Shown here piece by piece: positions 25,905-35,457 of a DNA stretch of 64,000 nt (positions are counted from its first letter, which is position 1; each line of letters opens with the position of its first letter). Made by a program: the position numbers and the translations under genes. The notes beneath the pieces were generated by a model. That model ran no database searches. It was given only the letters and a program-made list of their open reading frames with translations, and was not told the origin of the DNA. Origin of the DNA: Halorussus aquaticus (GTDB lineage Archaea; Halobacteriota; Halobacteria; Halobacteriales; Haladaptataceae); NCBI RefSeq assembly GCF_024218795.1, contig NZ_CP100400.1:3100001-3164000 (forward strand). The letters are read 5' to 3'.

Positions 25905-27059
25905 ATGACACAATCGAAACGCGGACGAAACGCGAGTACCGCGGACGCTTCGAGCGACGTGACGCCGTCGAGACGCCGATTTCTCGGTGCGGTCGGCGCG
26001 ACCGGACTGGCCGGTGCGTCGGTCGTCGGCACCGCATCCGCACAGACTCCGACGCTGAACGTCCTGACGTGGGAGGAGTACGGCGACCAGCAACTGCTCG
26101 GACCTATTCAGGATCAGGTCGGCGTGGACATCAAAATCACGAAGTCCACGTCGTCGGCCAAGATGTTCTCCAGTTGGAACGCTGGCCAGTACAAGCAGTA
26201 CGACATCGCCATCCCCAACAACAACTACGTTCCGAAGATGATGAACGCGGACCTGCTGGCTCCGGTCCCGGAGGACGTAGTCACGAACCAGCAGAACATC
26301 TACGACACGTTCCAGCAGTTCGCGCAGAACCAGTTCACGAGCGAAGGGGACGCCTACGGGGTGCCGATCCGGTTCGGGTGGTACGGCTACTCCTACGACT
26401 CCCGGACGATTCCGGACCACGACCCGACCTACGAGATTCTGTTCAGCGACGAGTTCCAAGGCGTCGATCTGCAGAACCAGATCGTCATGTACGACAACCA
26501 CTTCAAGGCGATGAGCGCGGCGGCGCTCTACCTCGGGATGCAGGACGCCTTCCAAGGCGAGCAGGTCAGCCTCTCCCAGCAGCAGATAGAGGAGGTCAAG
26601 CAGACGATGATAGACCAGAAGCCGCTGCTTCAGGGGTACATCGCCGCGGACCCGACCTACATCAAGGCGTTCCGACAGGGCAACTTCCTCGTGGGTCAGT
26701 CCGGGCGCAACGAAATCGTCGAGATGAAAGTCAACGGCGACGACTGGCCCAAGATGGCCACGCCGAAGGAGGGGTCGCTGGCGTGGTTCGAGTCGGCCGT
26801 CGTCTCGAAGGCCTCGAACAACAAACAGAAGGCGTGGGAAGTCGTCAACGAGTACATCTCGCCGAAACTGGGCGCGACGCTGGCGAAGGTCGGCTACTCG
26901 CCCAGCGTCAACCCGGCGACCCAGGAGTACCTGACCGAGCGCCAGAACAACCTGTACGGGGCGATAGCCCCCGAGCGGTTGCAGAACTTCATCCCGTTCA
27001 AGGCCGTCGAGAACGAGCGGGCGTGGATACAGGCGTGGGAGGAAATCAAGGTCGCCTAA
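25905..27059 (+). CDS. Extracellular polyamine-type substrate-binding protein (PotD/PotF-like), Tat-exported
   Basis: A 384-residue protein. Residues 22-50 contain a Tat signal (SRRRFLGAVGATG, then ASAQ cleavage region). The mature part begins TLNVLTWEEYGD, the usual start of PotD-type solute-binding proteins, and shows YDIAIPNNNYVPKMMNADLL and GVPIRFGWYGYSYD. It captures polyamines or a related cation outside the membrane. The ATG at 25905 is chosen over 25848 because it directly precedes the Tat region and because of a TATA-like TTTTTATTA (about 25857-25865). The next gene starts one base after its stop. Confidence 0.9.
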   Translation: MTQSKRGRNASTADASSDVTPSRRRFLGAVGATGLAGASVVGTASAQTPTLNVLTWEEYGDQQLLGPIQDQVGVDIKITKSTSSAKMFSSWNAGQYKQYDIAIPNNNYVPKMMNADLLAPVPEDVVTNQQNIYDTFQQFAQNQFTSEGDAYGVPIRFGWYGYSYDSRTIPDHDPTYEILFSDEFQGVDLQNQIVMYDNHFKAMSAAALYLGMQDAFQGEQVSLSQQQIEEVKQTMIDQKPLLQGYIAADPTYIKAFRQGNFLVGQSGRNEIVEMKVNGDDWPKMATPKEGSLAWFESAVVSKASNNKQKAWEVVNEYISPKLGATLAKVGYSPSVNPATQEYLTERQNNLYGAIAPERLQNFIPFKAVENERAWIQAWEEIKVA

Positions 27060-27060
27060 C

Positions 27061-27996
27061 GTGGCTACCGAAACCTCCGAGCGCGGCCAGTCCGCGCGCG
27101 AGCAGTTCGTGGGCGCGTTCGCCTCGCGGGCGAGCAAGCTCGGGATAACGACCGGACCCGCGCTGGTCTGGCTGTTCCTCCTGTTGCTCACGCCGCTGAC
27201 GTTCATGGTGGCGGTGAGTTTCACGAACGTCGATCCCCTCACGTACCAGATCGTCTGGGAACCGACCCTGAGCAACTACGAGCAGTTGTTCGCCGGGCAG
27301 GGGCCGTTCTGGCAGACGGCGTTCTTCCAGTCACTCGCGCTGTCGTACTTCATCGCGGCGGTGACGACGGTCCTCTGTCTGGTGCTGGCGTTCCCGCTGG
27401 CGTACCTGCTGGCGCGCCGCGGCGGCACGACGTTCAAGGTAGTCATCTTCCTCGTGCTGCTGCCGTTCTTCACGATGTACCTCGTGCGGGCGTACTCGTG
27501 GTACCTCATGTTCGGCCAGAGCGGCGTCATCAACAGCACGCTGGTCCGAATCGGTCTGGTGGACGGTCCGCTCGGCGTGTTCAACTACGGCGTCCCGGCC
27601 ATCGTCGTCGGCCTGACCCACGCGTACTTCCCGTACATGCTGCTGTCGCTGTACGCCAGTCTCGACGGGTTGGACTTCTCGCTCACCGAGGCGGCGCGGG
27701 ACCTCGGTGCCAGCAGGACCGAGACGCTGAAGGACGTCATCCTCCCGCTGGTGCTTCCGGGCATCATCAGCGGGAGTCTGTTCGTGTTCGTGCCCGCGCT
27801 GGGCGCGTTCATCACGCCGCGGTTCCTCGGACAGGGGAAGGTGCTGATGATAGGGCAACTCATCGAGAGTCGAATCAACTCGCTGTACGCCATCGGGTAC
27901 GGGAGCGCGGCGTCGATGTTTATCGTCCTAAGTATCGTGGTGGCGTTCGCGCTGGCGTTCCGGTACGTCAGCATCGAGGATCTCGGGGGTGTCTGA
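27061..27996 (+). CDS. ABC transporter permease (PotB-like)
   Basis: A 311-residue inner-membrane permease with six spans and the EAA loop (LTEAARDLGASRTETLKDVILPLVLPGI shortened, about 218-245) that docks to the ATPase. It begins with a GTG one base after the binding-protein gene. Together with the next gene it forms the channel of the polyamine-type importer. Confidence 0.92.
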   Translation: MATETSERGQSAREQFVGAFASRASKLGITTGPALVWLFLLLLTPLTFMVAVSFTNVDPLTYQIVWEPTLSNYEQLFAGQGPFWQTAFFQSLALSYFIAAVTTVLCLVLAFPLAYLLARRGGTTFKVVIFLVLLPFFTMYLVRAYSWYLMFGQSGVINSTLVRIGLVDGPLGVFNYGVPAIVVGLTHAYFPYMLLSLYASLDGLDFSLTEAARDLGASRTETLKDVILPLVLPGIISGSLFVFVPALGAFITPRFLGQGKVLMIGQLIESRINSLYAIGYGSAASMFIVLSIVVAFALAFRYVSIEDLGGV

Positions 27997-27997
27997 G

Positions 27998-28915
27998 ATG
28001 GCGACCGAGGCCGAGTCCGGAACCGAAACCGAGCGCACGACCGCGACCGACCGAGACGCCGGGACCCGGATTCTCGACCACGAGCGCAAGGAGTGGCTGC
28101 TCGGCCGCAGCCTGTACGTCGTCGCGGGCGCGCTGCTGGTATTCCTGTGGATTCCGCTCGCGGTGATGATCGTCCTCTCGTTCACGGTCAACGCCAGCAC
28201 GTTCTTCCCGTTCCGCGGGGTCACGCTGTCCCACTACGCCGCGACGTTCGCGGACGGGGCGCTGATGACCTCGCTCTGGCACAGCGTGCAAGTCGCGACG
28301 CTCGCGGCGTCCATCGCGACGGTACTCGGCGTGCTGGCGAGTTTCGCGCTGGCCCGGTACGCCTTCCCGCTCAAGGAGACCTACCGGACGTTCGGCATCC
28401 TGCCGATGGTGATTCCGGGCGTCGTGCTCGGCATCGCGCTGCTCATCTACTTCCGGACGCTCCTGCCCCAGTTGTTCGGCATCGAGATCACGCCGGGGTT
28501 CTGGACCGTGGTGCTGACCCACAGCGTCTACGGTCTCCCGTTCGTCCTGCTCATCGTGACCTCGCGGCTCTACACGTTCGACGAGTCGCTGGAGGAGGCG
28601 GCGCGTGACCTCGGGGCCGACCCGCTGACGGTGTTCCGGGACGTCACGCTTCCCATCGTCGCGCCCGCCATCGGTGCGGGATTCCTGTTCGCGTGGATTC
28701 GGTCGTTCGAGGACTTCATCCGCGCGTTCTTCGTCCGCGGGACGATGGACGTGCTGACCACGTCGATGTTCTCGATGATAAAGTACGGGACCGCACCGAA
28801 GATGAACGCCATCTCGTCGTTCATCGTGTTCGTCATCGCGGCGGTGCTGGCGGTGGCGATGAACGTCGGCAACGTCGCCGGGATGCTCGCCGGGACCGAA
28901 GGCGAGGAGGAGTAG
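27998..28915 (+). CDS. ABC transporter permease (PotC-like)
   Basis: A 305-residue permease with six spans and an EAA loop (LEEAARDLGADPLTVFRDVTLPIVAPAI shortened, about 197-225). A charged N-terminal tail of about 30 residues precedes the first span. An in-frame GTG three codons upstream (27989) overlaps the previous gene; the ATG at 27998 follows its TGA by one base and is preferred. It completes the binding protein-permease-permease operon. Confidence 0.92.
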   Translation: MATEAESGTETERTTATDRDAGTRILDHERKEWLLGRSLYVVAGALLVFLWIPLAVMIVLSFTVNASTFFPFRGVTLSHYAATFADGALMTSLWHSVQVATLAASIATVLGVLASFALARYAFPLKETYRTFGILPMVIPGVVLGIALLIYFRTLLPQLFGIEITPGFWTVVLTHSVYGLPFVLLIVTSRLYTFDESLEEAARDLGADPLTVFRDVTLPIVAPAIGAGFLFAWIRSFEDFIRAFFVRGTMDVLTTSMFSMIKYGTAPKMNAISSFIVFVIAAVLAVAMNVGNVAGMLAGTEGEEE

Positions 28916-28936
28916 GCCCTCCGCTCTTCGCGTCTC

Positions 28937-29947
28937 TCACGCGAGTCCGAGCAGTTCCAGCGCGCCGAACAGCAGGTCGCCGTAGGTCAGCGCTACGACG
29001 GTACCGACGAACAGCGGGACGACGAACGGGATGCCCGGCGAGACCCAGACGCGGTCCTCGGTGACCAGTACGTCCAGTCCGTCGCGCAGGCCCTCGGGCG
29101 TCGTCCCGTACGCGCCGTGGTCGATGTCTGCGAGGAACGCCGCCGCGCCCCACGGGTCGTCGTCGGGGGCGTCGGACTCGCCGACGGTCTCGCTGCGTTC
29201 GACCGCGCCGCCGTCGGTGCGGACCTCCTCGACGCCGGTCGAACCGTCGCCGGGCGGATTCGGGTCGGCCGGGAGCGTCGCCGGGTCCCGGAAGCGGTCG
29301 GCGCGCTCGCGGACCTCCGCGAGCGTCAGGCCGCGCCACCGGAGGTACATCCGCACCGCGTCGAGGTCTACGCCGTTGCGGGTCACGCCGTCGGGGGTCT
29401 CCAGCAGGCGGCCGTGTTCGTCCGGAACCGCGTCCCACGACACCGGCTTGCCGACGAACATCACCGACGAGAACCGTCCGGCGGCGGCGTTACGTGCGAG
29501 GACTGCGAGGGGATAGAGCGCGCCCAGTAGCACCGTGTTCGTCAGGATGGTCAGCGAGAACACGCCGACCGTGGTGTGCTGATGAGGGAGCGCCCAGTTC
29601 AGAACTTCGTAGGTCGGATAGGTGGGAAAGAGCGCGGCGACGACGAGGAACGCCTTCGCGTCCGCGCCGCCGAACGCCCGGAACCACCAGAAGGCGAGTA
29701 CCAGCGGCGCGACGAACCCGAGGCTGATCGCCGTCCGGAGCGCGAACGCTCTGGTCTCGTACGGCGTGCCGGTCCACGCCTGCCACCCCTCGACTGCGAG
29801 TAGCACGACCGCGAGCGCGGCGAGGGGGTACCACGTCCGGTTCGGCACGCGGCGGGTCTTCACGTCCCGCCACGCGGCCCAACCGAAGACGGGGACGACG
29901 AGCAGTCTGAGTAGGTCGGGTATCGAGGCGTCGATGGGGGAAGCCAC
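28937..29947 (-). CDS. A24-family prepilin/preflagellin peptidase-like membrane protein
   Basis: A protein of 336 residues (GTG at 29947), or 349 from an ATG at 29986. Membrane spans fill about residues 5-185. The A24 aspartates are seen in [12 protein letters not shown] (near residue 24) and [10 protein letters not shown] (near 105), the GxGD-like motif being GGAD. Family members (FlaK/PibD) cut signal peptides of archaellins and pilins. A long charged cytoplasmic region (about 200-310) precedes a last hydrophobic segment, much longer than FlaK. A TATA box (TTTATATA, 29989-29996) ends three bases before the ATG, too close for it to be in the mRNA, so the GTG is preferred. Confidence 0.82.
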   Translation of the reverse strand: MASPIDASIPDLLRLLVVPVFGWAAWRDVKTRRVPNRTWYPLAALAVVLLAVEGWQAWTGTPYETRAFALRTAISLGFVAPLVLAFWWFRAFGGADAKAFLVVAALFPTYPTYEVLNWALPHQHTTVGVFSLTILTNTVLLGALYPLAVLARNAAAGRFSSVMFVGKPVSWDAVPDEHGRLLETPDGVTRNGVDLDAVRMYLRWRGLTLAEVRERADRFRDPATLPADPNPPGDGSTGVEEVRTDGGAVERSETVGESDAPDDDPWGAAAFLADIDHGAYGTTPEGLRDGLDVLVTEDRVWVSPGIPFVVPLFVGTVVALTYGDLLFGALELLGLA

Positions 29948-30038
29948 GGCGTAGTATCTCTCCGTAGCCGAGGTTTGTTTCGGCATCGTATATAAATGTA
30001 AGAGGAGCGGCCGAGGAGCGACTGGAACCGAACCCCGC

Positions 30039-30266
30039 CTACGTACCCTCGTCGGTGCCGTGAATCGCGTCCACTCGCCACGACGTGCCTCCCTCGTCGC
30101 TCCCCACCAACGTCGCATCGACGGTCCCCGACGACTTCGCCAATCGCTCGAACAGGTCCCCGTCTCCGTCGGGTAGGGGGACGGCGACGTACTGGTCGTC
30201 CGAACTCCGGAGGACCACCTCGCGCTCGGTGGCGTCGAAGTTCCAGACGCGGAAGTCGTCGCGCAT
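30039..30266 (-). CDS. Small soluble protein, unknown function
   Basis: A 75-residue acidic protein with likely beta strands ([28 protein letters not shown]) and one helix ([11 protein letters not shown]), ending in a strand ([11 protein letters not shown]). The ATG at 30266 begins a typical sequence ([10 protein letters not shown]); a GTG 11 codons upstream adds non-conserved residues. No family is recognised. Confidence 0.65.
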   Translation of the reverse strand: MRDDFRVWNFDATEREVVLRSSDDQYVAVPLPDGDGDLFERLAKSSGTVDATLVGSDEGGTSWRVDAIHGTDEGT

Positions 30267-30398
30267 CGTTCGGTTCGAATTACCGAGTCCGTCCGTCACT
30301 CTCCGACGTAACGTCGTCCACTCCCGTAAAACGCACTGCCATCTATAGCTATCGCTGGTGGACCGTATCGGCGCAAAAAATCGGACCGCGAGTTCGGT

Positions 30399-30788
30399 CT
30401 ATATGACGCGGTTCTGGAGGTAGTCGAGGTGCTTGGCGTTGTAGACGATCTTGACCTCGTCGGCGGCCGCGCTGCCGATGCAGGTCAGGCGGACGTTCTT
30501 CTCCTCGACCTCTTCGTCGGAGAGAATCTGCTGCATGTCCATGTCGATTTCGCCCTCTTTGACGATGGCGGCGCAGTTCGCGCACGCACCGGCGCGGCAC
30601 GAGAAGGGCCAGTCGTAGCCCTGGGCCTCGGCGGCCTCGAGGATGTACTCGCCTTCGGCCACGTCGAGCGTGCCGTAGTCCTCGTCACCGAGGTCCGCGT
30701 CGGCGGCCTGCTCGAAGAGGTCGTCGTCGTCCATGTCCCAGCCCTGGTCGTCCAGAACTTCGTAGTTGAGGTATTCTACAGTTGGCAT
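30399..30788 (-). CDS. fer: Haloarchaeal 2Fe-2S ferredoxin
   Basis: A 129-residue plant-type ferredoxin with cluster ligands Cys64, Cys69, Cys72 (CRAGACANC) and Cys103 (LTCIG). The acidic insert near the N-terminus ([18 protein letters not shown]) is the haloarchaeal hallmark, providing extra charge for high salt. In haloarchaea this ferredoxin takes electrons from pyruvate and 2-oxoglutarate oxidoreductases. The ATG at 30788 is used, since the preceding in-frame codon is TTG. Confidence 0.96.
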   Translation of the reverse strand: MPTVEYLNYEVLDDQGWDMDDDDLFEQAADADLGDEDYGTLDVAEGEYILEAAEAQGYDWPFSCRAGACANCAAIVKEGEIDMDMQQILSDEEVEEKNVRLTCIGSAAADEVKIVYNAKHLDYLQNRVI

Positions 30789-30851
30789 CAAGCCGATGGT
30801 TCGACCGCGACATGGTTAGTAGTTATTGTTTCACGGCGAGATCCGCGGACG

Positions 30852-32057
30852 CTACTGATAAATCGGGAAGAACTCGAACAGGAGGAACGAGGCCAGCGCC
30901 GAGATTGTCGGCGTCATAATCCAGAGCATGATGACGCGGCCCGTCGAGGACGGGTCGAACAGGTCCTTCGTCTGGAGGTCCGCCGGGTCCTCCTCGCCGA
31001 TTCGCTGTACTTCCTCTTCGGGTTCGGCGGTGAGAGCGTCGACGGACATCTTGGACTCGCCGTCGTCGCGGTCGTCGTCCGCCTCCTTCTCGCCCCGGAC
31101 CGCGGTGGCCGCGGCGTCCCTGACTCTGACCGCCCGCGTCGCTCGACCCCACCCGAGACCGATGATGCACATCGTCGCGCTGACCGCGAGGCTGGCCGGG
31201 ATACCGAGGTACGACAGGAAGGTGATGAGCGACGCCGACACCACCTCCACGATGAGCGCGGCCAGCAGGGGCAGGTCGGTGAGGTCGTTGCCGACGGTGT
31301 CGAGGGTCCGGCGCGCGATGGTGAACGCGCCGACCGCGATGGCACCCGCGGCGAGGAGAATCCCCTGATTGATTCCGATGGCATCGCTCCCGACGAGCGG
31401 CGCGACGGCGTTCGCCACGTTGCTCGCGCCCGCCGAGAACGCCATGTAACAACCGATGACGACGACCAAGATGCTGCTGGTCAGCTCGCGCCGGTTCGTC
31501 GTCGCGCTCGGGACCGGATACGGAATCGACGCCACGCGGTTGTACTCGAACAGCGGCCCGTCCGACCGGTCGATGCGGAACCACACGTCGAGGTACGGGT
31601 AGAGGTAGCGCCCGATGACCGCACAGACCCAGAACGCGACGATGGGGGCGACGAGCCACCACGAGACGATTTGGCCCATCACGCCCCAGTCGATGTCGCC
31701 CGCCGCGACGCCGAGACCCGCGATGGCTCCGACGGCGGTCATCGAGGTGGAGGCGGGCACGCCGAACAGGTTCGAGACGAGCAGCGCGAGTCCGACGAAG
31801 AAGAGGACGCCCACGCTCGCGGGGAGCGTGAACAGCGTCGCGGGGACGATTTCGCCGCCCATCGTCTTCACGACGTTTCGGCCGACGGTCCACCCGCCGA
31901 GCAGTGCGAACGTCGCCATCAGTCCGGCCGCGCCGAGTTTCGAGAGGACGCCGCTCCCGACCGCAGGACCGAACGCGACCCCGGTGGAGGAGCCACCGAT
32001 GTTGAAGCCGACGAAGACCGCGACGGCGAGACCGACGAGGAGGAGTACGCTGATCAC
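30852..32057 (-). CDS. Inorganic phosphate transporter (PiT family), second copy
   Basis: A 401-residue polytopic protein with PiT halves: FVGFNIGGSSTGVAFGPAVGSG (shortened, about 15-36) and a second half with YMAFSAGASNVANAVAPLVG (about 208-227; GASNVANAVAP is a classic PiT motif). A cytoplasmic charged loop (about 315-365) separates the last spans. The GTG at 32057 is preferred because a minus-strand TATA box (ATTTAAAG, about 32081-32088) then predicts a leaderless transcript. It is more canonical than the PiT protein at 11021-12214. Confidence 0.9.
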   Translation of the reverse strand: MISVLLLVGLAVAVFVGFNIGGSSTGVAFGPAVGSGVLSKLGAAGLMATFALLGGWTVGRNVVKTMGGEIVPATLFTLPASVGVLFFVGLALLVSNLFGVPASTSMTAVGAIAGLGVAAGDIDWGVMGQIVSWWLVAPIVAFWVCAVIGRYLYPYLDVWFRIDRSDGPLFEYNRVASIPYPVPSATTNRRELTSSILVVVIGCYMAFSAGASNVANAVAPLVGSDAIGINQGILLAAGAIAVGAFTIARRTLDTVGNDLTDLPLLAALIVEVVSASLITFLSYLGIPASLAVSATMCIIGLGWGRATRAVRVRDAAATAVRGEKEADDDRDDGESKMSVDALTAEPEEEVQRIGEEDPADLQTKDLFDPSSTGRVIMLWIMTPTISALASFLLFEFFPIYQ

Positions 32058-32314
32058 AGTAGATATATCGGACGAAACCCCTTTAAATGGTGTTGATTAC
32101 CTGTCCGCCACGTCGGGGTCGACTCGCCCGCGTCCGAGTCCGCCGAACCATCAGCCTTCTAGAACGACCCACTCCGGAAGAAGACTGACGCTACGCAAGA
32201 CCGTTGACGAGACCCGAGACGACGGATGCGCCGACGGTCACTGCTCCGACTCGAGTTCTGGCAAAAGGTACAGGGTGAGAAAGGGTTATCCCCGCGGCAC
32301 GAGTTTCCGTACGC

Positions 32315-33901
32315 ATGAAAGTACTCGTGACGGACCCCATCGCAGACGCAGGCTTAGACCGACTCCGTGAGGCGGGTCACGAAGTCGAAACCGCGTACGA
32401 CGTGGAAGGCGACGCGCTGCTGTCGGCGGTCTCGGACGCGAACGGTCTCATCGTGCGCTCGGGAACCGACGTGACCGAGGAGGTCTTCGACGCCGCCCCG
32501 GACCTCGTCATCGTCGGGCGCGCCGGTATCGGCGTGGACAACATCGACATCGACGCCGCGACCGAACACGGCGTCATCGTCGCCAACGCGCCGGAGGGCA
32601 ACGTCCGGGCCGCGGCCGAACACACGGTCGCGATGGCCTTCGCGTCGGCGCGCTCGATTCCGCAGGCCCACATCCGACTCAAGGACGGCGAGTGGGCCAA
32701 GGGCGACTACCTCGGCACCGAGGTCAACGGCAAGGCGCTCGGCGTCGTCGGTCTCGGTCGCGTCGGTCAAGAGGTCGCCAAGAAACTCGACTCGCTCGGC
32801 ATGGACCTCGTGGCCTACGACCCCTACATCAGCGAGGACCGCGCGGCCCAACTCGGCGCGGAACTCGTGGACCTCGACGACTGTCTCGACCGGGCGGACT
32901 TCCTGACGGTTCACACCCCGCTCACGCCCGAGACGGAGGGTCTCATCAGCGACGAGGAACTCGCCCAACTCGAAGGCGGCTATCTGGTCAACTGCGCGCG
33001 CGGCGGCGTCGTGGACGAAGAGGCGCTCGCGGAGGCCGTCGAGGACGGCGTCCTCGCCGGTGCGGCGGTGGACGTGTTCGCCGAGGAACCCGTCTCCCCG
33101 GACAACCCCCTGCTCGACGTGAACGACGTGGTGGTCACGCCCCACCTCGGGGCCAGCACCGAGGCCGCACAGGAGAACGTCGCCACCAGCACCGCCGACC
33201 AAGTGGTCGCGGCGCTCGCCGAGGAACCGGTCGTCAACGCCCTGAACGCGCCGTCCATCGACGAGAGCGCGTTCCCCCGCGTCGAACCGTACATCGGTCT
33301 CGCCGAGACCGCGGGCAAAATCGCCACGCAACTGCTCGACCAGCGCATCGACTCCATCGAGGTCCACTACGAGGGCGACATCGCCGAGGAGGACGTGGAA
33401 CTCGTGACCGCGAGCGCCCAGAAGGGCGTCTTCCAACCGCTGGAGTGGCAGGTCAACGCGGTCAACGCGCCCCAGATAGCAGAGGAGCGCGGCGTCGAAG
33501 TGACCGAGAGCAAGACCCGCCAGACCGAGGACTTCCAGAGCCTCGTCCGCGTGACGGTCTCGGGCGACGACGAGTCCATCAGCGTGGAAGGGACGCTGTT
33601 CGCCGACGACGACCCGCGCATCGTCCGCGTGGACGACTACCGGGTGGACGCCATCCCCCACGGACACATGCTGGTCGCTCGGAACAAGGACGAACCGGGC
33701 GTCATCGGGTTCATCGGCACCGTACTCGGCGAACACGAGGTCAACATCGCGGGGATGTTCAACGCCCGCGAGGCCATCGGCGGCGAGGCGCTGACGGTGT
33801 ACACGCTCGACGCGCAGGTCCCCGACGATGCCAAGGAGGCGCTGGAGAACGACGACCGCATCATCGAAGCGCGGTACATCGAACTCAACGGCGCGGAGTA
33901 G
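32315..33901 (+). CDS. serA: D-3-phosphoglycerate dehydrogenase
   Basis: A 528-residue long-type SerA, the NAD-dependent first enzyme of serine synthesis. The nucleotide-binding loop is GVVGLGRVGQEVAKKL (about 143-158), with catalytic-site segments NCARGGVVDE (about 229-238) and the His in VTPHLGAST (near 275). An ASB domain (about 315-445) and a C-terminal ACT domain (about 450-528, DEPGVIGFIGTVLGEHEVNIAGM shortened) are present, so feedback by serine is likely. A TATA-like GGGTTATCC (about 32284-32292) fits a leaderless start at 32315. Confidence 0.96.
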   Translation: MKVLVTDPIADAGLDRLREAGHEVETAYDVEGDALLSAVSDANGLIVRSGTDVTEEVFDAAPDLVIVGRAGIGVDNIDIDAATEHGVIVANAPEGNVRAAAEHTVAMAFASARSIPQAHIRLKDGEWAKGDYLGTEVNGKALGVVGLGRVGQEVAKKLDSLGMDLVAYDPYISEDRAAQLGAELVDLDDCLDRADFLTVHTPLTPETEGLISDEELAQLEGGYLVNCARGGVVDEEALAEAVEDGVLAGAAVDVFAEEPVSPDNPLLDVNDVVVTPHLGASTEAAQENVATSTADQVVAALAEEPVVNALNAPSIDESAFPRVEPYIGLAETAGKIATQLLDQRIDSIEVHYEGDIAEEDVELVTASAQKGVFQPLEWQVNAVNAPQIAEERGVEVTESKTRQTEDFQSLVRVTVSGDDESISVEGTLFADDDPRIVRVDDYRVDAIPHGHMLVARNKDEPGVIGFIGTVLGEHEVNIAGMFNAREAIGGEALTVYTLDAQVPDDAKEALENDDRIIEARYIELNGAE

Positions 33902-33980
33902 ATTCCCTCGACGCGACTCTTTTGGCGAGTACCGCCTGACAACCACCGCCTATTAGTGTCGTCGCTGGTGACTCTCGCCC

Positions 33981-34805
33981 GTGAGACATCTCGGACTCAA
34001 GGCACGAATGGCAGTCGTCGGGTCGATTCTGTTCGCGTTCTACGCGGTGGCCGCCGTCGCGGCGATGGGCGTATTCGGCTTCTCACCGGTGTTGGTCGGA
34101 GTCGGAAGCCTCGCCTTCGTCGGTGTGCAGTACAAAATCGGCAAGTGGGCCGCGCTCAGGAGCGTCGGCGCGGAGGACATGCCAGAGGACCGCTTCCCCG
34201 AAATCCATCGACAGGTGGAGTCGCTGTCCGAGGCCATGGGCATCGACAAGCCCCGACTGATGGTCGCGCGGATGGGCGTGCCCAACGCCTTCGCGGTCGG
34301 GCGCAAGGGTGCGGGCACCGTCGTCGTCTCGGAGGAACTCCTCCAGATGCTCGACACCGAGGAGGTCGAGGGCGTCCTCGCGCACGAACTCGCCCACATC
34401 CGGAACCGCGACGTGGTGATGATGGTCCTCGGACAGGGCGTCGCCTCCATCGTCGCCATCGTCGCTCAGTGGGCGGTCCTGCTGACCGGCGACAACGACC
34501 TCGCGGACTTCTTCCTCGCCATCGTCGTGGGCCAGATAACCCAACTGCTCGTGATGGTGTTCGTGTTCGCAATCTCGCGCTACCGCGAGTACGTCGCCGA
34601 CCGAGACGCCGCCGACGAAATCGGCGGCGGTGAACCGCTCGCCTCCGCGCTCGAAAAGATTAGCCGCGGGAGCGAGCGCGCCGGAGAGTCGAAACTGGAC
34701 TCCGACGTCAGTGCGCTCTGTATCTTCGGCGACGGGACCGGCTTGGCGCGACTATTCGCCACCCACCCGCCGGTCGAGAAGCGAATCGAGCGCCTGCGCA
34801 ACTGA
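33981..34805 (+). CDS. htpX: M48 family membrane zinc metalloprotease (HtpX-like)
   Basis: A 274-residue protein with two N-terminal spans (about 12-50), the zinc motif HELAH (about 135-139, in GVLAHELAHIRNRD), two further spans, and the third ligand Glu in YREYVADRDAA. HtpX degrades misfolded membrane proteins. It starts with a GTG about 79 bases after serA. The length and motifs are typical. Confidence 0.93.
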   Translation: MRHLGLKARMAVVGSILFAFYAVAAVAAMGVFGFSPVLVGVGSLAFVGVQYKIGKWAALRSVGAEDMPEDRFPEIHRQVESLSEAMGIDKPRLMVARMGVPNAFAVGRKGAGTVVVSEELLQMLDTEEVEGVLAHELAHIRNRDVVMMVLGQGVASIVAIVAQWAVLLTGDNDLADFFLAIVVGQITQLLVMVFVFAISRYREYVADRDAADEIGGGEPLASALEKISRGSERAGESKLDSDVSALCIFGDGTGLARLFATHPPVEKRIERLRN

Positions 34806-34836
34806 TGGCACTGCGTCCAATGGAGCGACACGACTG

Positions 34837-35070
34837 ATGGACTTCCGAACCCTCCTCGCGGCCGTCCTCGGCGTGGGTCTCGGCGTCCTCTTCGTCGCGT
34901 ACCCGGAAGCGGTCGTCCGCGCGCACACCGCCGGTCGAGGACCGACCGGTCGCCGGGGCGAGTACGGCGGCGACGAGGCACCGCCGGACCGGTGGCGGCG
35001 ACTGGTCCAACTCGTCGGGGCCGCGGCTATCGCGCTCGGTCTCTACTTCGGGGCCAGCGCGCTCGCGTAG
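34837..35070 (+). CDS. Small membrane protein, unknown function
   Basis: A 77-residue protein with two hydrophobic segments (about 4-22 and 57-76) around an Arg/Gly/Asp-rich loop (TAGRGPTGRRGEYGG). It follows htpX by 31 bases on the same strand and may be in its transcript. The family is not recognised. Confidence 0.68.
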   Translation: MDFRTLLAAVLGVGLGVLFVAYPEAVVRAHTAGRGPTGRRGEYGGDEAPPDRWRRLVQLVGAAAIALGLYFGASALA

Positions 35071-35122
35071 TAGCCGGTAGTTATTTCCGCTCACTTTGCG
35101 ACTAGTTGGCACAGTAACTACC

Positions 35123-35287
35123 ATGAACCTCTTCCGCGACCTCGGCAAGCGAGCCGAGAAACTCAAACAGCAGGTGGCCGCGTCTGACGAGAAGACGTAC
35201 CGGTGCGCCGATTGCGGGACCGAGGTACGTACCGACCGCGAGGCGTGTCCCGACTGCGGCGGCGACGACCTGCGACGGGTCCAGTGA
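35123..35287 (+). CDS. Zinc-ribbon microprotein
   Basis: A 54-residue protein: basic N-terminal helix (NLFRDLGKRAEKLKQQVA) followed by one zinc ribbon (Cys28, Cys31, Cys42, Cys45). The ATG at 35123 is chosen over an in-frame start nine codons upstream. It shares the helix-plus-zinc-ribbon plan with the protein at 17963-18187. Function unknown. Confidence 0.72.
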   Translation: MNLFRDLGKRAEKLKQQVAASDEKTYRCADCGTEVRTDREACPDCGGDDLRRVQ

Positions 35288-35457
35288 GTCGGTCGCTCTA
35301 CCTACAATCGCGGCTTCGTCGTCGCTAGTCGAAACACCGACGTTCGGACGGAGCACGCTTTTCGGGAACCGTTTCTCGGCCAGTCACTGACTCGCTCATT
35401 CCCGATGCGTCTGCCGGAAAAGCCGAACTGAAATACCTCGGTCCCGTCGCTCCGAGA

